Numbered from the stretch's first letter, positions 32,805 to 42,016 are shown. The stretch: 64,000 bases of DNA from Massiliimalia timonensis (GCF_900186585.1 NZ_FYDD01000003.1:1106448-1170447), one strand, 5' to 3'. A program made the numbers and translations. Notes: generated by a model not told the origin, from the letters alone.

Positions 32805-33614
32805 GTGAAAAACAAAATTTTATCTTTTTTATTCTCGGCAATCATACTCTTGTCAATAGCCGGCTGTGGCAGCGAAGGTGCTTCGCCGGTGTCGAATCCT
32901 ACAGAGTCTTCCACATTATCAGCCTCTGAACTTTCTGCTGAGATCAGTGAAGCAGAAAGGATCATGGAGCTAATCAACAATATCGGGACAGTTTCCCTGG
33001 ATAGCAAGGAAGCGATAGAATCAGCGAGAAGCCAGTACGACAATTCTTCAGAACAGGTGCAATCACTTGTACAAAACCTTGATTCACTTGTGGAAGCCGA
33101 AAAGAAATACAGCGAATTAGTGATTCTGGAAGAGAACAAAACAAAGGCAAAAGAAATCGAAGAATCGATCACCTCCATTGGTTCCGTAAGCTTAGACAGC
33201 AAGGATTCCATTGCGGCTGCGCGGGAAAAATATGATGCTGCCCCCGATGAAATCAAAGAAATCGTAAGCAATTATGAAGATCTTACAAAGGCTGAAACGA
33301 CATATCAGAGCTTAAAAGAAAACCAATCCAAGAAGCAAACGGCTTCTAAATCCACTTCGGACAGCAGTAAGAAAAGCAGCAGCAAGTCCAGCTCGTCTTC
33401 AAGCAGCGGTAAAAAAGAAAGCAGCAAGTCCAACTCTTCCTCAAGCAGCAGTAAAAAAGAAAGTAATAAATCAAATTCAAAAACAGTATATATCACTAAA
33501 ACCGGAAAGCGATATCACTATAACGGTAATTGCAATGGAGGCACTTATATTAAGTCTACTTTAAGTGAAGCAAAAGCACGCGGTTTAACCCCATGCAAAA
33601 AGTGTGTTGGATAA
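32805..33614 (+). CDS. Lipoprotein with duplicated helical module and Cys/His-ribbon C terminus
   Basis: 269 residues from GTG 32805, which has AAGGAG 8 bp upstream. The signal peptide ends in the lipobox SIAGC. Two similar helical modules follow (about 45-105 and 105-170), each with IGxVSLDSK and then AREKYDxxxxxxxxxVxNxxxLxxAE. A low-complexity Ser/Lys linker (about 175-230) leads to the C-terminal motif YHYNGNCNGGTY with TPCKKC, a small metal-binding fold found on many secreted Firmicutes proteins and nucleases. The protein would stand off the membrane on a flexible linker. Function unknown. Confidence 0.75.
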   Translation: MKNKILSFLFSAIILLSIAGCGSEGASPVSNPTESSTLSASELSAEISEAERIMELINNIGTVSLDSKEAIESARSQYDNSSEQVQSLVQNLDSLVEAEKKYSELVILEENKTKAKEIEESITSIGSVSLDSKDSIAAAREKYDAAPDEIKEIVSNYEDLTKAETTYQSLKENQSKKQTASKSTSDSSKKSSSKSSSSSSSGKKESSKSNSSSSSSKKESNKSNSKTVYITKTGKRYHYNGNCNGGTYIKSTLSEAKARGLTPCKKCVG

Positions 33615-33699
33615 TCTGTTTTCTGTTGTTTTCAGGAATTCTGATCATTCTATTTTTTGTATTGAAACATATGAAATGATTTAACGGTCCATGCCCTAT

Positions 33700-33745
33700 T
33701 CAAAAACTGAGCGCCTACCTTAAAAGGTAGGCGCTCAGTTTTTGA
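33700..33745 (+). terminator. Terminator, 22-bp perfect stem
   Basis: The arms 33700-33721 and 33724-33745 are perfectly complementary with a 2-nt loop and end in TTTTTGA. It is placed 85 bp after the lipoprotein gene. Confidence 0.85.
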
Positions 33746-33805
33746 AAGTTTTACAGTAATCATTCTTTCAGAACTATATAAATGAAATTCCGTCAAATTT
33801 GAGGC

Positions 33806-33880
33806 AAATTTATTTAGAAAACTCATCACGGCTTAGACGTTACCCTTCCGAACTTTTAGGAAGGGACACGAATGATTGAA
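33806..33880. mobile_element. Possible IS200/IS605-type right-end remnant
   Basis: A stretch with the hairpin CCTTCC/GGAAGG (around 33844-33864) followed by GACACGAATGATTGAACTACC resembles, from memory, the right end of TnpB-bearing IS605 elements in Clostridia. No transposase or TnpB ORF is nearby. Weakly supported. Confidence 0.25.
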
Positions 33881-33890
33881 CTACCCATGT

Positions 33891-33923
33891 AAAAAAGAGG
33901 GAACAAATTATTCCCTCTTTTTT
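33891..33923 (-). terminator. Terminator of the polysaccharide operon
   Basis: AAAAAAGAGGGAA and its complement form a 13-bp stem with a 7-nt loop, 40 bp past the stop of the last minus-strand gene; T-runs occur on both sides. Confidence 0.85.
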
Positions 33924-33963
33924 CAACCGCTATTTTTTTACCACCAAATAAGTACTCTGTCCG

Positions 33964-35211
33964 TTAAACGGAAGATTCCTTTCTCTTGGGCGGAATACAC
34001 AGTTCAACTGTCCGTTTGGCACAGTCGATGCTTTCCAATGGATTATATTTCTGATTAAAACGCCGGTATTTTTCATCATATTGGAAATTGGCCAGCGTTT
34101 CAACAATTGCCTTTCCCAGTTCCTCTTCATGGTACACGATCGGGCCCGGCAGTTCATCCAGATCCATATAAACGCCTGGCAGTTTTTCATATTTTTCCCG
34201 GTCATACAAGTAAAAAACCATTGGTCGTTTTAATACCGCAAAATCATAAACCGTTCCGGAATAATCTCCTATCATCAGGTCGCTTACAATAAAGACTTCA
34301 TTCACATCCGGCCAGTCACTCATGTTGATAACCCCTTCCGGGACATCCTTTACCACCGTCATGTGGTGCGTCCGGAATAAAATGACATATTCATCTCCCA
34401 ATGCACGCTTCAGCTTGGTAAAATCAATGCATTTCTGATTATATTCAAATCCTTTTGATTTGATGTAATGCTCCGGCCTCCATGTAGGAGTATACAGGAT
34501 CACCTTTTTTCCAACAGGTATTCCCATCCTCTGTTTCAGGCGGTCAACATCAGCCTGCGTAAACTTGAATAAAGAATCATTGCGCGGATACCCTGTCTTT
34601 ACTAAAACGTCAGGATTTCCCGCCAAGTCAAAACGAAACGCCGTTCTCATACAATCGCTGTAAAAATCAGAACAGGAAAGCAGAAAAGACATTTTTTTCA
34701 CGTCATTTGTATACCGGAACAAAATATCCCGGTAATTATTCCATTCTGTCAAACTGCCGTTTACGTCACAGCCTATTTTTTTAATTGGCTTTCCGTGCCA
34801 AGTATGGATATATACCTGATCCTTTTTCGGATACAGATAAACGGACATTGTATAATTGTTTACCCAGTACTTCGCTCTGGCATATACTTTCCAAAACTCC
34901 TTGGAGTAGTATTTAACAACTTGTGTGCGGGGGTTTTTCTTCAAAAATTGAAATTCATCTATATTTTTTAGGATCCAAATAAATTCAAAATCCCGGTAAT
35001 CATCACTTTGCAGCATGTATTCATATATTGCTCTGGGACTGCAGGAATAGCTTCCTCCTGCAAAGGAGGAAAATACGATCCAATTTTCCTGTGTAGGAAC
35101 TGATTCGGCAAATCTTCGGTACTCATTTTGTTTGGCATATATCAGCTGTCGTTTTATACGCTCCGACTTTGGAAACATCTTTTTCAGCTTTTCTAAAATC
35201 ATTCTAGTCAT
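33964..35211 (-). CDS. CDP-glycerol:polyol-phosphate transferase (TagB/TagF-like)
   Basis: About 415 residues from the ATG at 35209-35211, with GGGGGG upstream; it overlaps the end of glf by 8 bp. Family features are FSSFAGGSYSCSPRAIYEYML, WHGKPIKKIGCDVNG (the catalytic His of the WHG motif), ILYTPTWRPEH, VILFRTHH and MIGDYSGTVYDFAVLKRPMVFY. These enzymes add glycerol- or ribitol-phosphate units to wall polymers. It ends the operon, so the polymer probably carries polyol phosphate or is teichoic-acid-like. Donor (CDP-glycerol or CDP-ribitol) not readable. Confidence 0.88.
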   Translation of the reverse strand: MTRMILEKLKKMFPKSERIKRQLIYAKQNEYRRFAESVPTQENWIVFSSFAGGSYSCSPRAIYEYMLQSDDYRDFEFIWILKNIDEFQFLKKNPRTQVVKYYSKEFWKVYARAKYWVNNYTMSVYLYPKKDQVYIHTWHGKPIKKIGCDVNGSLTEWNNYRDILFRYTNDVKKMSFLLSCSDFYSDCMRTAFRFDLAGNPDVLVKTGYPRNDSLFKFTQADVDRLKQRMGIPVGKKVILYTPTWRPEHYIKSKGFEYNQKCIDFTKLKRALGDEYVILFRTHHMTVVKDVPEGVINMSDWPDVNEVFIVSDLMIGDYSGTVYDFAVLKRPMVFYLYDREKYEKLPGVYMDLDELPGPIVYHEEELGKAIVETLANFQYDEKYRRFNQKYNPLESIDCAKRTVELCIPPKRKESSV

Positions 35212-36373
35212 GATTAGAACGCCCCCCGTCAAGTAATTGTTCTGTCACAAACAAAGCGCGTGCGATCGCCTGATCCATATTATAGTACCGATAATCAGCT
35301 AAGCGCCCGCATAAATGTAAATTAGCGTATCGCTTAGCCCGTTCCAAGTATTGCTGATAAGTCTTATGCGAACTGTCGCATGGGACAGGATAATATGGCT
35401 CATGTCCCTGTTTCGGGTCATACTGCAGGGGATATTCCACTGCAATGAATGTCCGTGCTAAGCCTTCCTGAACTGGAAGTTTGGTGTATTCTGTGATCCG
35501 GGTATACCCTTTTTCCTGCGGGTATGCTACAATCGGTGCGTCTTGATAATCTCTTATCGGCAAAGTCTTGTATTCAAAACGTAAAGAACGATAGGGAAGC
35601 TCCCCATAACAAAATTGGAACAGTTCGTCGATAGCTCCCGTGTAAACGATTGGTACTGTGGTCCTCTCTCCGGATAAATAAATTCCATCTGGCCGGACAG
35701 AAAAAAACTTCAGCGCATCTGTACCAAATTTTATTGTAATGTTCTCATGATCCAGCATCAAACGGAACAGCTTTGTAAAACCGTGCTTAGGCATCATTTG
35801 ATACTTGTCGGAAAAATACCGTTCCTGATAGGAAAATAATACCGGGACACGCCGTAGGACACTGATATCCAACTCCGCCGGCGAAATCCCCCACTGCTTA
35901 CAAGTATACGGTTCATAGTCATTTTTAAATAGGAACTGCGCATATCCCCGGATTAACTCGTCGGGAGATTCCAACAGTTCCAAAATCGTCTTCTGGCTTT
36001 CCCCCGGATACACCTGTGCGATCCGTTTCTTTAAACGTGCCGCTTCTTCTGGAGAGTAAAAATCGTCAATCGTCTTAAAATTAAAGGGAGACGGGGTAGC
36101 CTTCCCATTCATCACAGCCTGGCAGCGCAGATAATATGGCTCCCATTCGCCAAACTGGGAAACAAACTGGAAAACTTTGTCATTGTTAGTATGAAACGTA
36201 TGAGGCCCGTACCGCTGGACGAGTATTCCCTCTACTGCTTCATCATACATATTCCCTGCCACATGCATGCGGCGTTCTAACATCAGCATCCTTTTCCCAG
36301 AACGTGCCATCAAGTTTGCGACCGTGGCTCCGCAGAAACCTGTCCCAACAACGATAATATCGTAATGCTCCAT
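35204..36373 (-). CDS. glf: UDP-galactopyranose mutase
   Basis: 389 residues, typical of Glf. The FAD-binding motif is IIVVGTGFCGATVANLMARSG near the N terminus, then MLERRMHVAGNMYDE and the active-site region RYGPHTFHTNNDKVFQFV, with YTCKQWGISPAEL and the C-terminal CGRLADYRYYNMDQAIARAL. It converts UDP-galactopyranose to UDP-galactofuranose, so the polymer of this operon probably contains galactofuranose. Neighbours are on the same strand with short gaps. Confidence 0.93.
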   Translation of the reverse strand: MEHYDIIVVGTGFCGATVANLMARSGKRMLMLERRMHVAGNMYDEAVEGILVQRYGPHTFHTNNDKVFQFVSQFGEWEPYYLRCQAVMNGKATPSPFNFKTIDDFYSPEEAARLKKRIAQVYPGESQKTILELLESPDELIRGYAQFLFKNDYEPYTCKQWGISPAELDISVLRRVPVLFSYQERYFSDKYQMMPKHGFTKLFRLMLDHENITIKFGTDALKFFSVRPDGIYLSGERTTVPIVYTGAIDELFQFCYGELPYRSLRFEYKTLPIRDYQDAPIVAYPQEKGYTRITEYTKLPVQEGLARTFIAVEYPLQYDPKQGHEPYYPVPCDSSHKTYQQYLERAKRYANLHLCGRLADYRYYNMDQAIARALFVTEQLLDGGRSNHD

Positions 36374-36402
36374 CTTAAAAAACCCTTCAATTTGTTATAA
36401 TC

Positions 36403-36966
36403 TTAAAACCCTTGGTATTGGTCCATAAACTGGCGGAAACTTTGCAGAGCCATGTCTTTTTCCGAAAGAATGACCTTTTCCACTTTCTCCGTCGGCCAAT
36501 CCACCCCAATATCCGGGTCATTCCAAAGAATCCCATCGTCGTATTCCCCATAAAATTTTTCCGAGCATTTATACGAAACAACGGAATCCTCCAACACTAA
36601 GTACCCATGCCCGCATCCTTTCGGAATCAATAATTCCTGGGTATTTTCCCCGGTCAAGGTAAAACTGAGCCACTTTTTAAAGGTCGGAGAATCTTTTCTA
36701 AGATCTACGACCACATCATAAATCTTTCCGCTGACACAACGTACTAATTTGGGCTGTTGTTTGACGCGTTGGAAATGCAAAGCGCGCACAACTCCCTTTT
36801 TAGAGTATGTGTAGAATACTTCCATTAAGTCATGTTCCAGTCCATTTGCCTCGAACACCTCTTTGGAATAATCTTTTACAAAGCTTCCCCGCAAATCTTC
36901 GGAAACAAACGGCTGTACAATGATCAGACCCTCTATTTCAGTTTGACTAAACGCAAATTTTTTCAT
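36403..36966 (-). CDS. dTDP-4-dehydrorhamnose 3,5-epimerase-like (RmlC/RfbC family) sugar epimerase
   Basis: 187 residues. The cupin pattern SEDLRGSFVKDYSKEVFE, VVRALHFQ (catalytic His) and KGCGHGYLVLEDSVVSYKCSEKFYGEYDDGI is that of RmlC. Here the neighbours make CDP-4-keto-6-deoxyglucose rather than a dTDP sugar, and rmlA/B/D are absent. I infer that it epimerises C3 and/or C5 of a CDP-4-keto-6-deoxyhexose. Its ATG overlaps the stop of the reductase gene, showing coupling. Confidence 0.82.
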   Translation of the reverse strand: MKKFAFSQTEIEGLIIVQPFVSEDLRGSFVKDYSKEVFEANGLEHDLMEVFYTYSKKGVVRALHFQRVKQQPKLVRCVSGKIYDVVVDLRKDSPTFKKWLSFTLTGENTQELLIPKGCGHGYLVLEDSVVSYKCSEKFYGEYDDGILWNDPDIGVDWPTEKVEKVILSEKDMALQSFRQFMDQYQGF

Positions 36967-37886
36967 TTTTGATACTCCGTTTCTATGATCCAGTCCATGG
37001 TTCTTTTGGTTCCTTCCGCAAAAGAAACTTCCGCCTTAAACCCAGTATCCTGCTCTGTGACGGAACAGTCAAACTGACAAAGCGGAAGGTCTGTGCCCGT
37101 AAACGGGACATCTCCAAAAACAAGCTCCTGCTGGGGCGCCAAAGCCTGTCCCATTTCTTCAATAAACTCCCGTAAGGGTCTGGCATGGGAACTACCGATC
37201 ATATACTCACAAAACGGCTTTCCATTCTCCCCTATTAGGTAAAATGCCCTTGCCACATCGTCGATATAAACAAAATCATAATTCTGTGTACCGGAAGTAA
37301 ATTGTAAAGGCTGGCGTTCGATCATTTTTCTGATCGTCGTATTCACAAAGCGCAAAGACCGTTCACCTGGCCCGTAAGCGTTCGTGATATGCGCCCACAG
37401 CAGATCCATTCCTATTTCTGCCGCAGACGCTTTGCAGATAACATGGGCGATCAGCTTTCCACCCCCATAAATGTATCCCATTCCCGGGCGGCTTCCTTGG
37501 GTAAAGGTGGCAGCTGTAGTTTCGTATTCCATAATACTTCCTGCGCTTACAAAGCGTTTAACGCCCAATGCAGAAGCTGTTTTCACAGCGTCTAATGTCC
37601 ATAACGCATTTTGCATCTGCAGTGCAGAATCTGTGCGCTGCGGCCCTGCAGAGCCAGCCCACGCAAAATGATAAAAGATGTCATGTTCCCCTTTGGGAAG
37701 TGTTGTTTTCAAACTGTCCATCTCTGACAGTTCGCACGGAATAAAGCGCAGTAATTCATTTCGCGGCAGATTTTCACAGCAGCCTGTTCGGTCAAGTGCT
37801 GTCACTTGTACACCATGGCGCAGTAGTTCCCTGACAACAGCGCTTCCCACAAAGCCGTTTGCCCCTGTAACAATCGCTTTTTTCAT
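36963..37886 (-). CDS. NAD(P)-dependent 4-ketosugar reductase / epimerase (SDR)
   Basis: About 307 residues from ATG 37884-37886 with AAAGGG upstream; the upstream frame is shadow of rfbG. The Rossmann motif VTGANGFVGSAVVRELL is at the N terminus and the SDR catalytic Tyr region in GSRPGMGYIYGGGKLIAHV. The body has YDFVYIDDVARAFYL and MIGSSHARPLREFIEEM. In context it likely reduces the 4-keto group of the CDP-6-deoxy sugar after epimerisation. The gene abuts rfbG (2 bp apart). Confidence 0.82.
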   Translation of the reverse strand: MKKAIVTGANGFVGSAVVRELLRHGVQVTALDRTGCCENLPRNELLRFIPCELSEMDSLKTTLPKGEHDIFYHFAWAGSAGPQRTDSALQMQNALWTLDAVKTASALGVKRFVSAGSIMEYETTAATFTQGSRPGMGYIYGGGKLIAHVICKASAAEIGMDLLWAHITNAYGPGERSLRFVNTTIRKMIERQPLQFTSGTQNYDFVYIDDVARAFYLIGENGKPFCEYMIGSSHARPLREFIEEMGQALAPQQELVFGDVPFTGTDLPLCQFDCSVTEQDTGFKAEVSFAEGTKRTMDWIIETEYQK

Positions 37887-37888
37887 AC

Positions 37889-38974
37889 TTACACGCCCTT
37901 TCGCTCTGGAGAAAGGTATTCCCCGATCTGCTGCTCCATCACCCGTACAAGCTCTGGGCCTGAGGAATGCGCCAAATAAACTTTGCTCCATTCCACCGTC
38001 TTTTCAATTGCCTTGTTAAAGTCCCATCGTGGGTTCCAGCCCAGCTTCCGCTTGATCTTAGAACAGTCCAGTTTTAGGAAGTTGGCCTCATGCGGCGCAT
38101 TTTCCTCTGTCTGGGTTTTCCAAACTGCATCAGTTCCCCAATGATCGCAAAATGTTTTCACCAGTTCCCCAGTCGAAACACAATCGCTGTCATCCGGTCC
38201 GATATTATAGTTGTCCTGATACTGCTGCGGGTTTTCAAGCTGCCGCAGCGCCAGCTCTAAATAGGTGCAGACTGGTTCCAGAACATGCTGGTATGGACGA
38301 ATCGAATAAGGATTGCGGACTAGAATCTCTGTTCCGTTTTCCATAGCACGGACGCAGTCAGGGATGATGCGGTCCTTGGCAAAATCCCCCCCGCCGATCA
38401 CATTTCCCGCGCGGCAGGTAGATACGGGCAGCCCCTTTTCCCGGAAAAACGCGTTGATATAACTGCTTGTCACCAGCTCTGAACAGGATTTTGAATTGGA
38501 ATAGGGGTCATATCCATTTAAGACATCTGTTTCACGATACCCCCACTCCCATTCAAAATTCTGATAAACCTTGTCAGTGGTCACGTTTATAACAGACACG
38601 ACAGATGGGCAACGGCGAATTGCCTCTAACACATTCACCGTGCCCATAACATTTGTAGAATAAGTGCCCACCGGATCTATATAAGATTCCCGCACAATCG
38701 GCTGTGCAGCCATGTGCACCACGATCTGAGGCTGAAAATCCGAAAATACAGCATGCAGGTGCTCTAGGTCCCGCACATCACCTACTACGTGGTAAATCTC
38801 ACGTTCCATTCCGGTCAATTCAAATAAGCTTGGGGTGGTCGGCGGCTGTAATGCATATCCAGCTACTACCGCCCCATATTTCTGCAGCACCATGCACATC
38901 CAGGTCCCTTTAAATCCCGTATGGCCCGTTACCAATACCCGTTTCCCTTTTAATTCCGACAGATCCATACCCAA
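37889..38974 (-). CDS. rfbG: CDP-glucose 4,6-dehydratase
   Basis: 361 residues. Short-chain dehydrogenase/dehydratase with VLVTGHTGFKGTWMCMVLQ (the GHTGFKG form is diagnostic for RfbG/DdhB), YALQPPTTPSLFEL, and the catalytic YxxxK in YDPYSNSKSCSELV. It turns CDP-glucose into CDP-4-keto-6-deoxyglucose, the entry step for CDP-linked 6-deoxy and 3,6-dideoxy sugars. Ten bp from rfbF. No RfbH (deoxygenase) is in the operon, so a 6-deoxy sugar with its 3-OH kept is more likely. Confidence 0.92.
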   Translation of the reverse strand: MGMDLSELKGKRVLVTGHTGFKGTWMCMVLQKYGAVVAGYALQPPTTPSLFELTGMEREIYHVVGDVRDLEHLHAVFSDFQPQIVVHMAAQPIVRESYIDPVGTYSTNVMGTVNVLEAIRRCPSVVSVINVTTDKVYQNFEWEWGYRETDVLNGYDPYSNSKSCSELVTSSYINAFFREKGLPVSTCRAGNVIGGGDFAKDRIIPDCVRAMENGTEILVRNPYSIRPYQHVLEPVCTYLELALRQLENPQQYQDNYNIGPDDSDCVSTGELVKTFCDHWGTDAVWKTQTEENAPHEANFLKLDCSKIKRKLGWNPRWDFNKAIEKTVEWSKVYLAHSSGPELVRVMEQQIGEYLSPERKGV

Positions 38975-38984
38975 CCTCTTTTCT

Positions 38985-39758
38985 TCACCATTTTTTCCAC
39001 GGAGCTTTTCCGCTTTGCCACAGTTCTTCTAAGTAAAGCTTATCACGCAATGTATCCATGCATTGCCACATCCCGCTGTGCATATAAGCGGAAAGCTGTC
39101 CTTCTTTCGCAAGCCGTTCCAGCGGTTCTCGTTCAAAGGTAGTGCTGTCATCTGCAATATAATCCAGGACTTTTGGTTCCAATATCATAAATCCCCCGTT
39201 GATCCAGCCAGTATCCTCTTTTTTCTTCTCCGCAAAATTGTGGATCAGGGAATCTTCTGCGATCTCAATCACACCGAAGCGTCCACTTGGCTGGATCGCT
39301 GTTAGCGTTGCCAGTTTTCCCTTCTTCCGGTGAAATTCCAGCAGCTGATCGATATCCACATCACTCACGCCATCCCCATAAGTCAGCATAAACGGTTCAT
39401 CATCCAAATACTCCTTGATCCGTTTGATCCGTCCTCCAGTCATTGTATTCAGGCCAGTATCTACAACTGTTACTTTCCATGGTTCTGTTTCATGACTGTG
39501 TATAATCTGATGGTTGGAATCAGAAAAATTGAAAGTAATATTGGAACGGTGAAGATAATAATTGGCGAAGTACTCTTTGATCACATGCTGTTTATATCCC
39601 GCACAGATAATAAAATCTTGAAATCCGTAGGAAGAATATATTTTCATGATATGCCATAAGATCGGCTGTTCCCCTATCTCGATCATCGGTTTTGGTCTTA
39701 AATGACTTTCCTCACTGATCCGCGTGCCGTAACCACCCGCTAAAATTACTACTTTCAT
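38985..39758 (-). CDS. rfbF: Glucose-1-phosphate cytidylyltransferase
   Basis: 257 residues. The nucleotidyltransferase motif LAGGYGTRISEESHLRPKPMIEIGEQPILWHIMK is the RfbF/DdhA form, with MLTYGDGVSDVDIDQLLEFH as metal/nucleotide site and TGWINGGFMILEPKVLDYI. It makes CDP-glucose from CTP and glucose-1-phosphate. Second gene of the polysaccharide operon and substrate supplier for the next gene. Confidence 0.93.
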   Translation of the reverse strand: MKVVILAGGYGTRISEESHLRPKPMIEIGEQPILWHIMKIYSSYGFQDFIICAGYKQHVIKEYFANYYLHRSNITFNFSDSNHQIIHSHETEPWKVTVVDTGLNTMTGGRIKRIKEYLDDEPFMLTYGDGVSDVDIDQLLEFHRKKGKLATLTAIQPSGRFGVIEIAEDSLIHNFAEKKKEDTGWINGGFMILEPKVLDYIADDSTTFEREPLERLAKEGQLSAYMHSGMWQCMDTLRDKLYLEELWQSGKAPWKKW

Positions 39759-39783
39759 GTTCCCGTCGTCCCTTTCCGTATCA

Positions 39784-41787
39784 TTATTTCCCTGTTTTCA
39801 CAAATTTCCTATAAATCTTTTTTAGGAACCCTCTCCGCCTAGAACCAATCGGCAAAATCCTGTCATACCATCTGGTTCGCCTTACCTGTTTTTTTTGACT
39901 GTTAGCATTTGCAGCGCTAATTTCCCTTTTTACCAGCCCTCTGGCGCGCTTTAATAACGTATCATCATGTTTTTTCATCATCAGATACAACAGCGCTTCA
40001 TAATACGGTGATTTGCGCGCATATTTCCAAAAATACTCCGAAAAGTCCATCAATGGATTTTCCCAAGGCTTTGGTTTTACGACCGAACGCCCTACATAAT
40101 GCACAACATAGGGCTCCTTTCTGGCTTCCATCAATCCATCGTGGATTTCTTTTGGTGTAAAACCATATACACGGTTATAATCCCCACCGAACACATAAGT
40201 ATCCCAACGTCTGTCTAAATATTCGATCCTACCCTCTGCCATAATATTTAAAATATCCTGCTCCTGGATCAAAAAGCGGCGGCTGCTCGCGAATTCCATC
40301 GTCTGGGATTCGCTGTATGTCCTGCGAAATTCCTTTAGGTTCCATACCATTACTCCTGTGTTGATATAACGGTATGGCTCTTTCAATTTCAAGTCGTCGG
40401 TATAATATTCCAGCCGGCCGGGGGAAGCCCCCGCCATCCTTCCGATCGTACAGTCATCTATTACCGCGGCGATCAGATTATTACCCATCTGGGTGTGAAA
40501 TAGTTCTGCAGCATCCCGTTCAAATACCAAATCACTGTCTGTGACAACTACCCGGTCATAATCTTCCAGAATGTACGGGGCACTGATACGGTAAATTGTG
40601 GTTTCGGTATACAGCTTTGCTGCCTGAAGATTATAAGTGTAAAGATAACGTTTTGGATTATAAAAACGAATCGAAATATTTGGCCTTTCTGAAACCATTG
40701 CTGTCATTACCCGCTTATTAAAGTCGGTCACTTCTTCACTTTGCAAAATAATGATGTCGTAGTTATTCTCTTCCGAAGCATGTTCGATCACCGACTGCAC
40801 TAACACAGAACAATAAGGCAGATACATATTGCTGGATACAAACATTAAAGCAATATTATTTTCAGAAAAAGCTGGCTTCAACCGTTCCCCATCTTCTATA
40901 TTCTCAAAATGCACAAATTTCCTGCGTTGTATCTTTAAAGAATCCCGATTCTTGGAAAAATAAAGTTCCGTAAGCAGTGCTGCAAATCCAGACAATGAAT
41001 GAAGTCTAAACTCACCGTATTGGGACTGATCCATGATCCTGTCCAGACGCATTAAAAGGTTAAACAGCCATTCGCAATACCCATCTAACAGCTCCCGTTT
41101 CATCACAAAGCCGATACGATGAACCACCATTTTCCCAGAAAGATACTGTTCTAAATCCGGTAGATATTCTGGAGCCTCGTCAGCAAGCAACTTCTTTAAT
41201 TGATCAAGATCCTCCATATTAAACTGCAGGGGATTTTTTTCATAATACTGTTCTGCATTTTGAAAAGTCAGTCGTTCTGAACGGTATGGATCTACGATCT
41301 CACCGGAAAGGGTTTCCGCGTAATCTACATTTTCCACCAATGTGCTTCTGGGAAAAACCAGGCGGGTCACATCGACAGAATGCGGCAGAATCACATCCAC
41401 ATCCCGCAATTCCATTTCTAAATCTTCCTGATGAATCCCAAACATGTCCAGTGCCCGTTCATCCAAAAATGGGTACCGGATGCAGGAAATCGTGTCGTTG
41501 TCCCGTTCATCAAAAGGCCGTTTGTCCCGCAAGGCTAAAAACTGATCCGCCTGAAAAAAGCCGCAGTATTCAGATCCAGCGTCTGCATGTTTCCAAAGCC
41601 AGTATAATACGGTCAATTCATGGAATCTCTCAAAATGCTCCGCGATCGGAATGTCACTCGTATTGACAGGTTGGCATGCCTGCACGTTAACCCAGCCGTT
41701 CCCATAATAAACGGGGAACAACAGATCATTGTCCTGCACTGTACTATTTACCTTTTGTATACAAGGTACTGTTATTTGAATATTCAA
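39784..41787 (-). CDS. DUF4422 / GT8 two-domain glycosyltransferase
   Basis: 667 residues. The N-terminal 240 residues are DUF4422-like (FHELTVLYWLWKHADAGSEYCGFFQADQF), often linked to polysaccharide glycosyltransferases. From about 300 a GT8 fold is seen: IALMFVSSNMYLPYCSVLVQS, YNPKRYLYTYNLQAAKLYTETTIYRI, and VVTDSDLVF with the DxD metal motif, then NTGVMVWNLKEFRR and EQDILNIM. The basic C terminus may bind membrane lipid. It is the first gene of the operon and would transfer a hexose (Gal or Glc) to the polymer. Nucleotide-sugar not known. Confidence 0.85.
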   Translation of the reverse strand: MNIQITVPCIQKVNSTVQDNDLLFPVYYGNGWVNVQACQPVNTSDIPIAEHFERFHELTVLYWLWKHADAGSEYCGFFQADQFLALRDKRPFDERDNDTISCIRYPFLDERALDMFGIHQEDLEMELRDVDVILPHSVDVTRLVFPRSTLVENVDYAETLSGEIVDPYRSERLTFQNAEQYYEKNPLQFNMEDLDQLKKLLADEAPEYLPDLEQYLSGKMVVHRIGFVMKRELLDGYCEWLFNLLMRLDRIMDQSQYGEFRLHSLSGFAALLTELYFSKNRDSLKIQRRKFVHFENIEDGERLKPAFSENNIALMFVSSNMYLPYCSVLVQSVIEHASEENNYDIIILQSEEVTDFNKRVMTAMVSERPNISIRFYNPKRYLYTYNLQAAKLYTETTIYRISAPYILEDYDRVVVTDSDLVFERDAAELFHTQMGNNLIAAVIDDCTIGRMAGASPGRLEYYTDDLKLKEPYRYINTGVMVWNLKEFRRTYSESQTMEFASSRRFLIQEQDILNIMAEGRIEYLDRRWDTYVFGGDYNRVYGFTPKEIHDGLMEARKEPYVVHYVGRSVVKPKPWENPLMDFSEYFWKYARKSPYYEALLYLMMKKHDDTLLKRARGLVKREISAANANSQKKQVRRTRWYDRILPIGSRRRGFLKKIYRKFVKTGK

Positions 41788-42016
41788 AAAAGTCCCTCCA
41801 AGTAAAATAAATTATTCTATCCTCTATATATTTTGACAGATTCAAGTATCTTTAAACTCCTATTGATAACTTCCCAGCACTATTTTGTCCTGAAAATCCC
41901 ATCCTCCCTTTGCTATTACAACGGTTATTTTTTCCATCCACACGATAAAACGCGCTTCCCGAACAAGAAAAACGTTCTCTAATTAGATCCCGTAAACGGA
42001 TCATGCTCAGAAAAGC
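41788..42016 (-). other. 5' region of the polysaccharide operon, no gene seen
   Basis: AT-rich, with GGAGGG as ribosome site before the first gene. No strong -35/-10 pair was found. A palindromic element follows at 42017. Confidence 0.4.
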
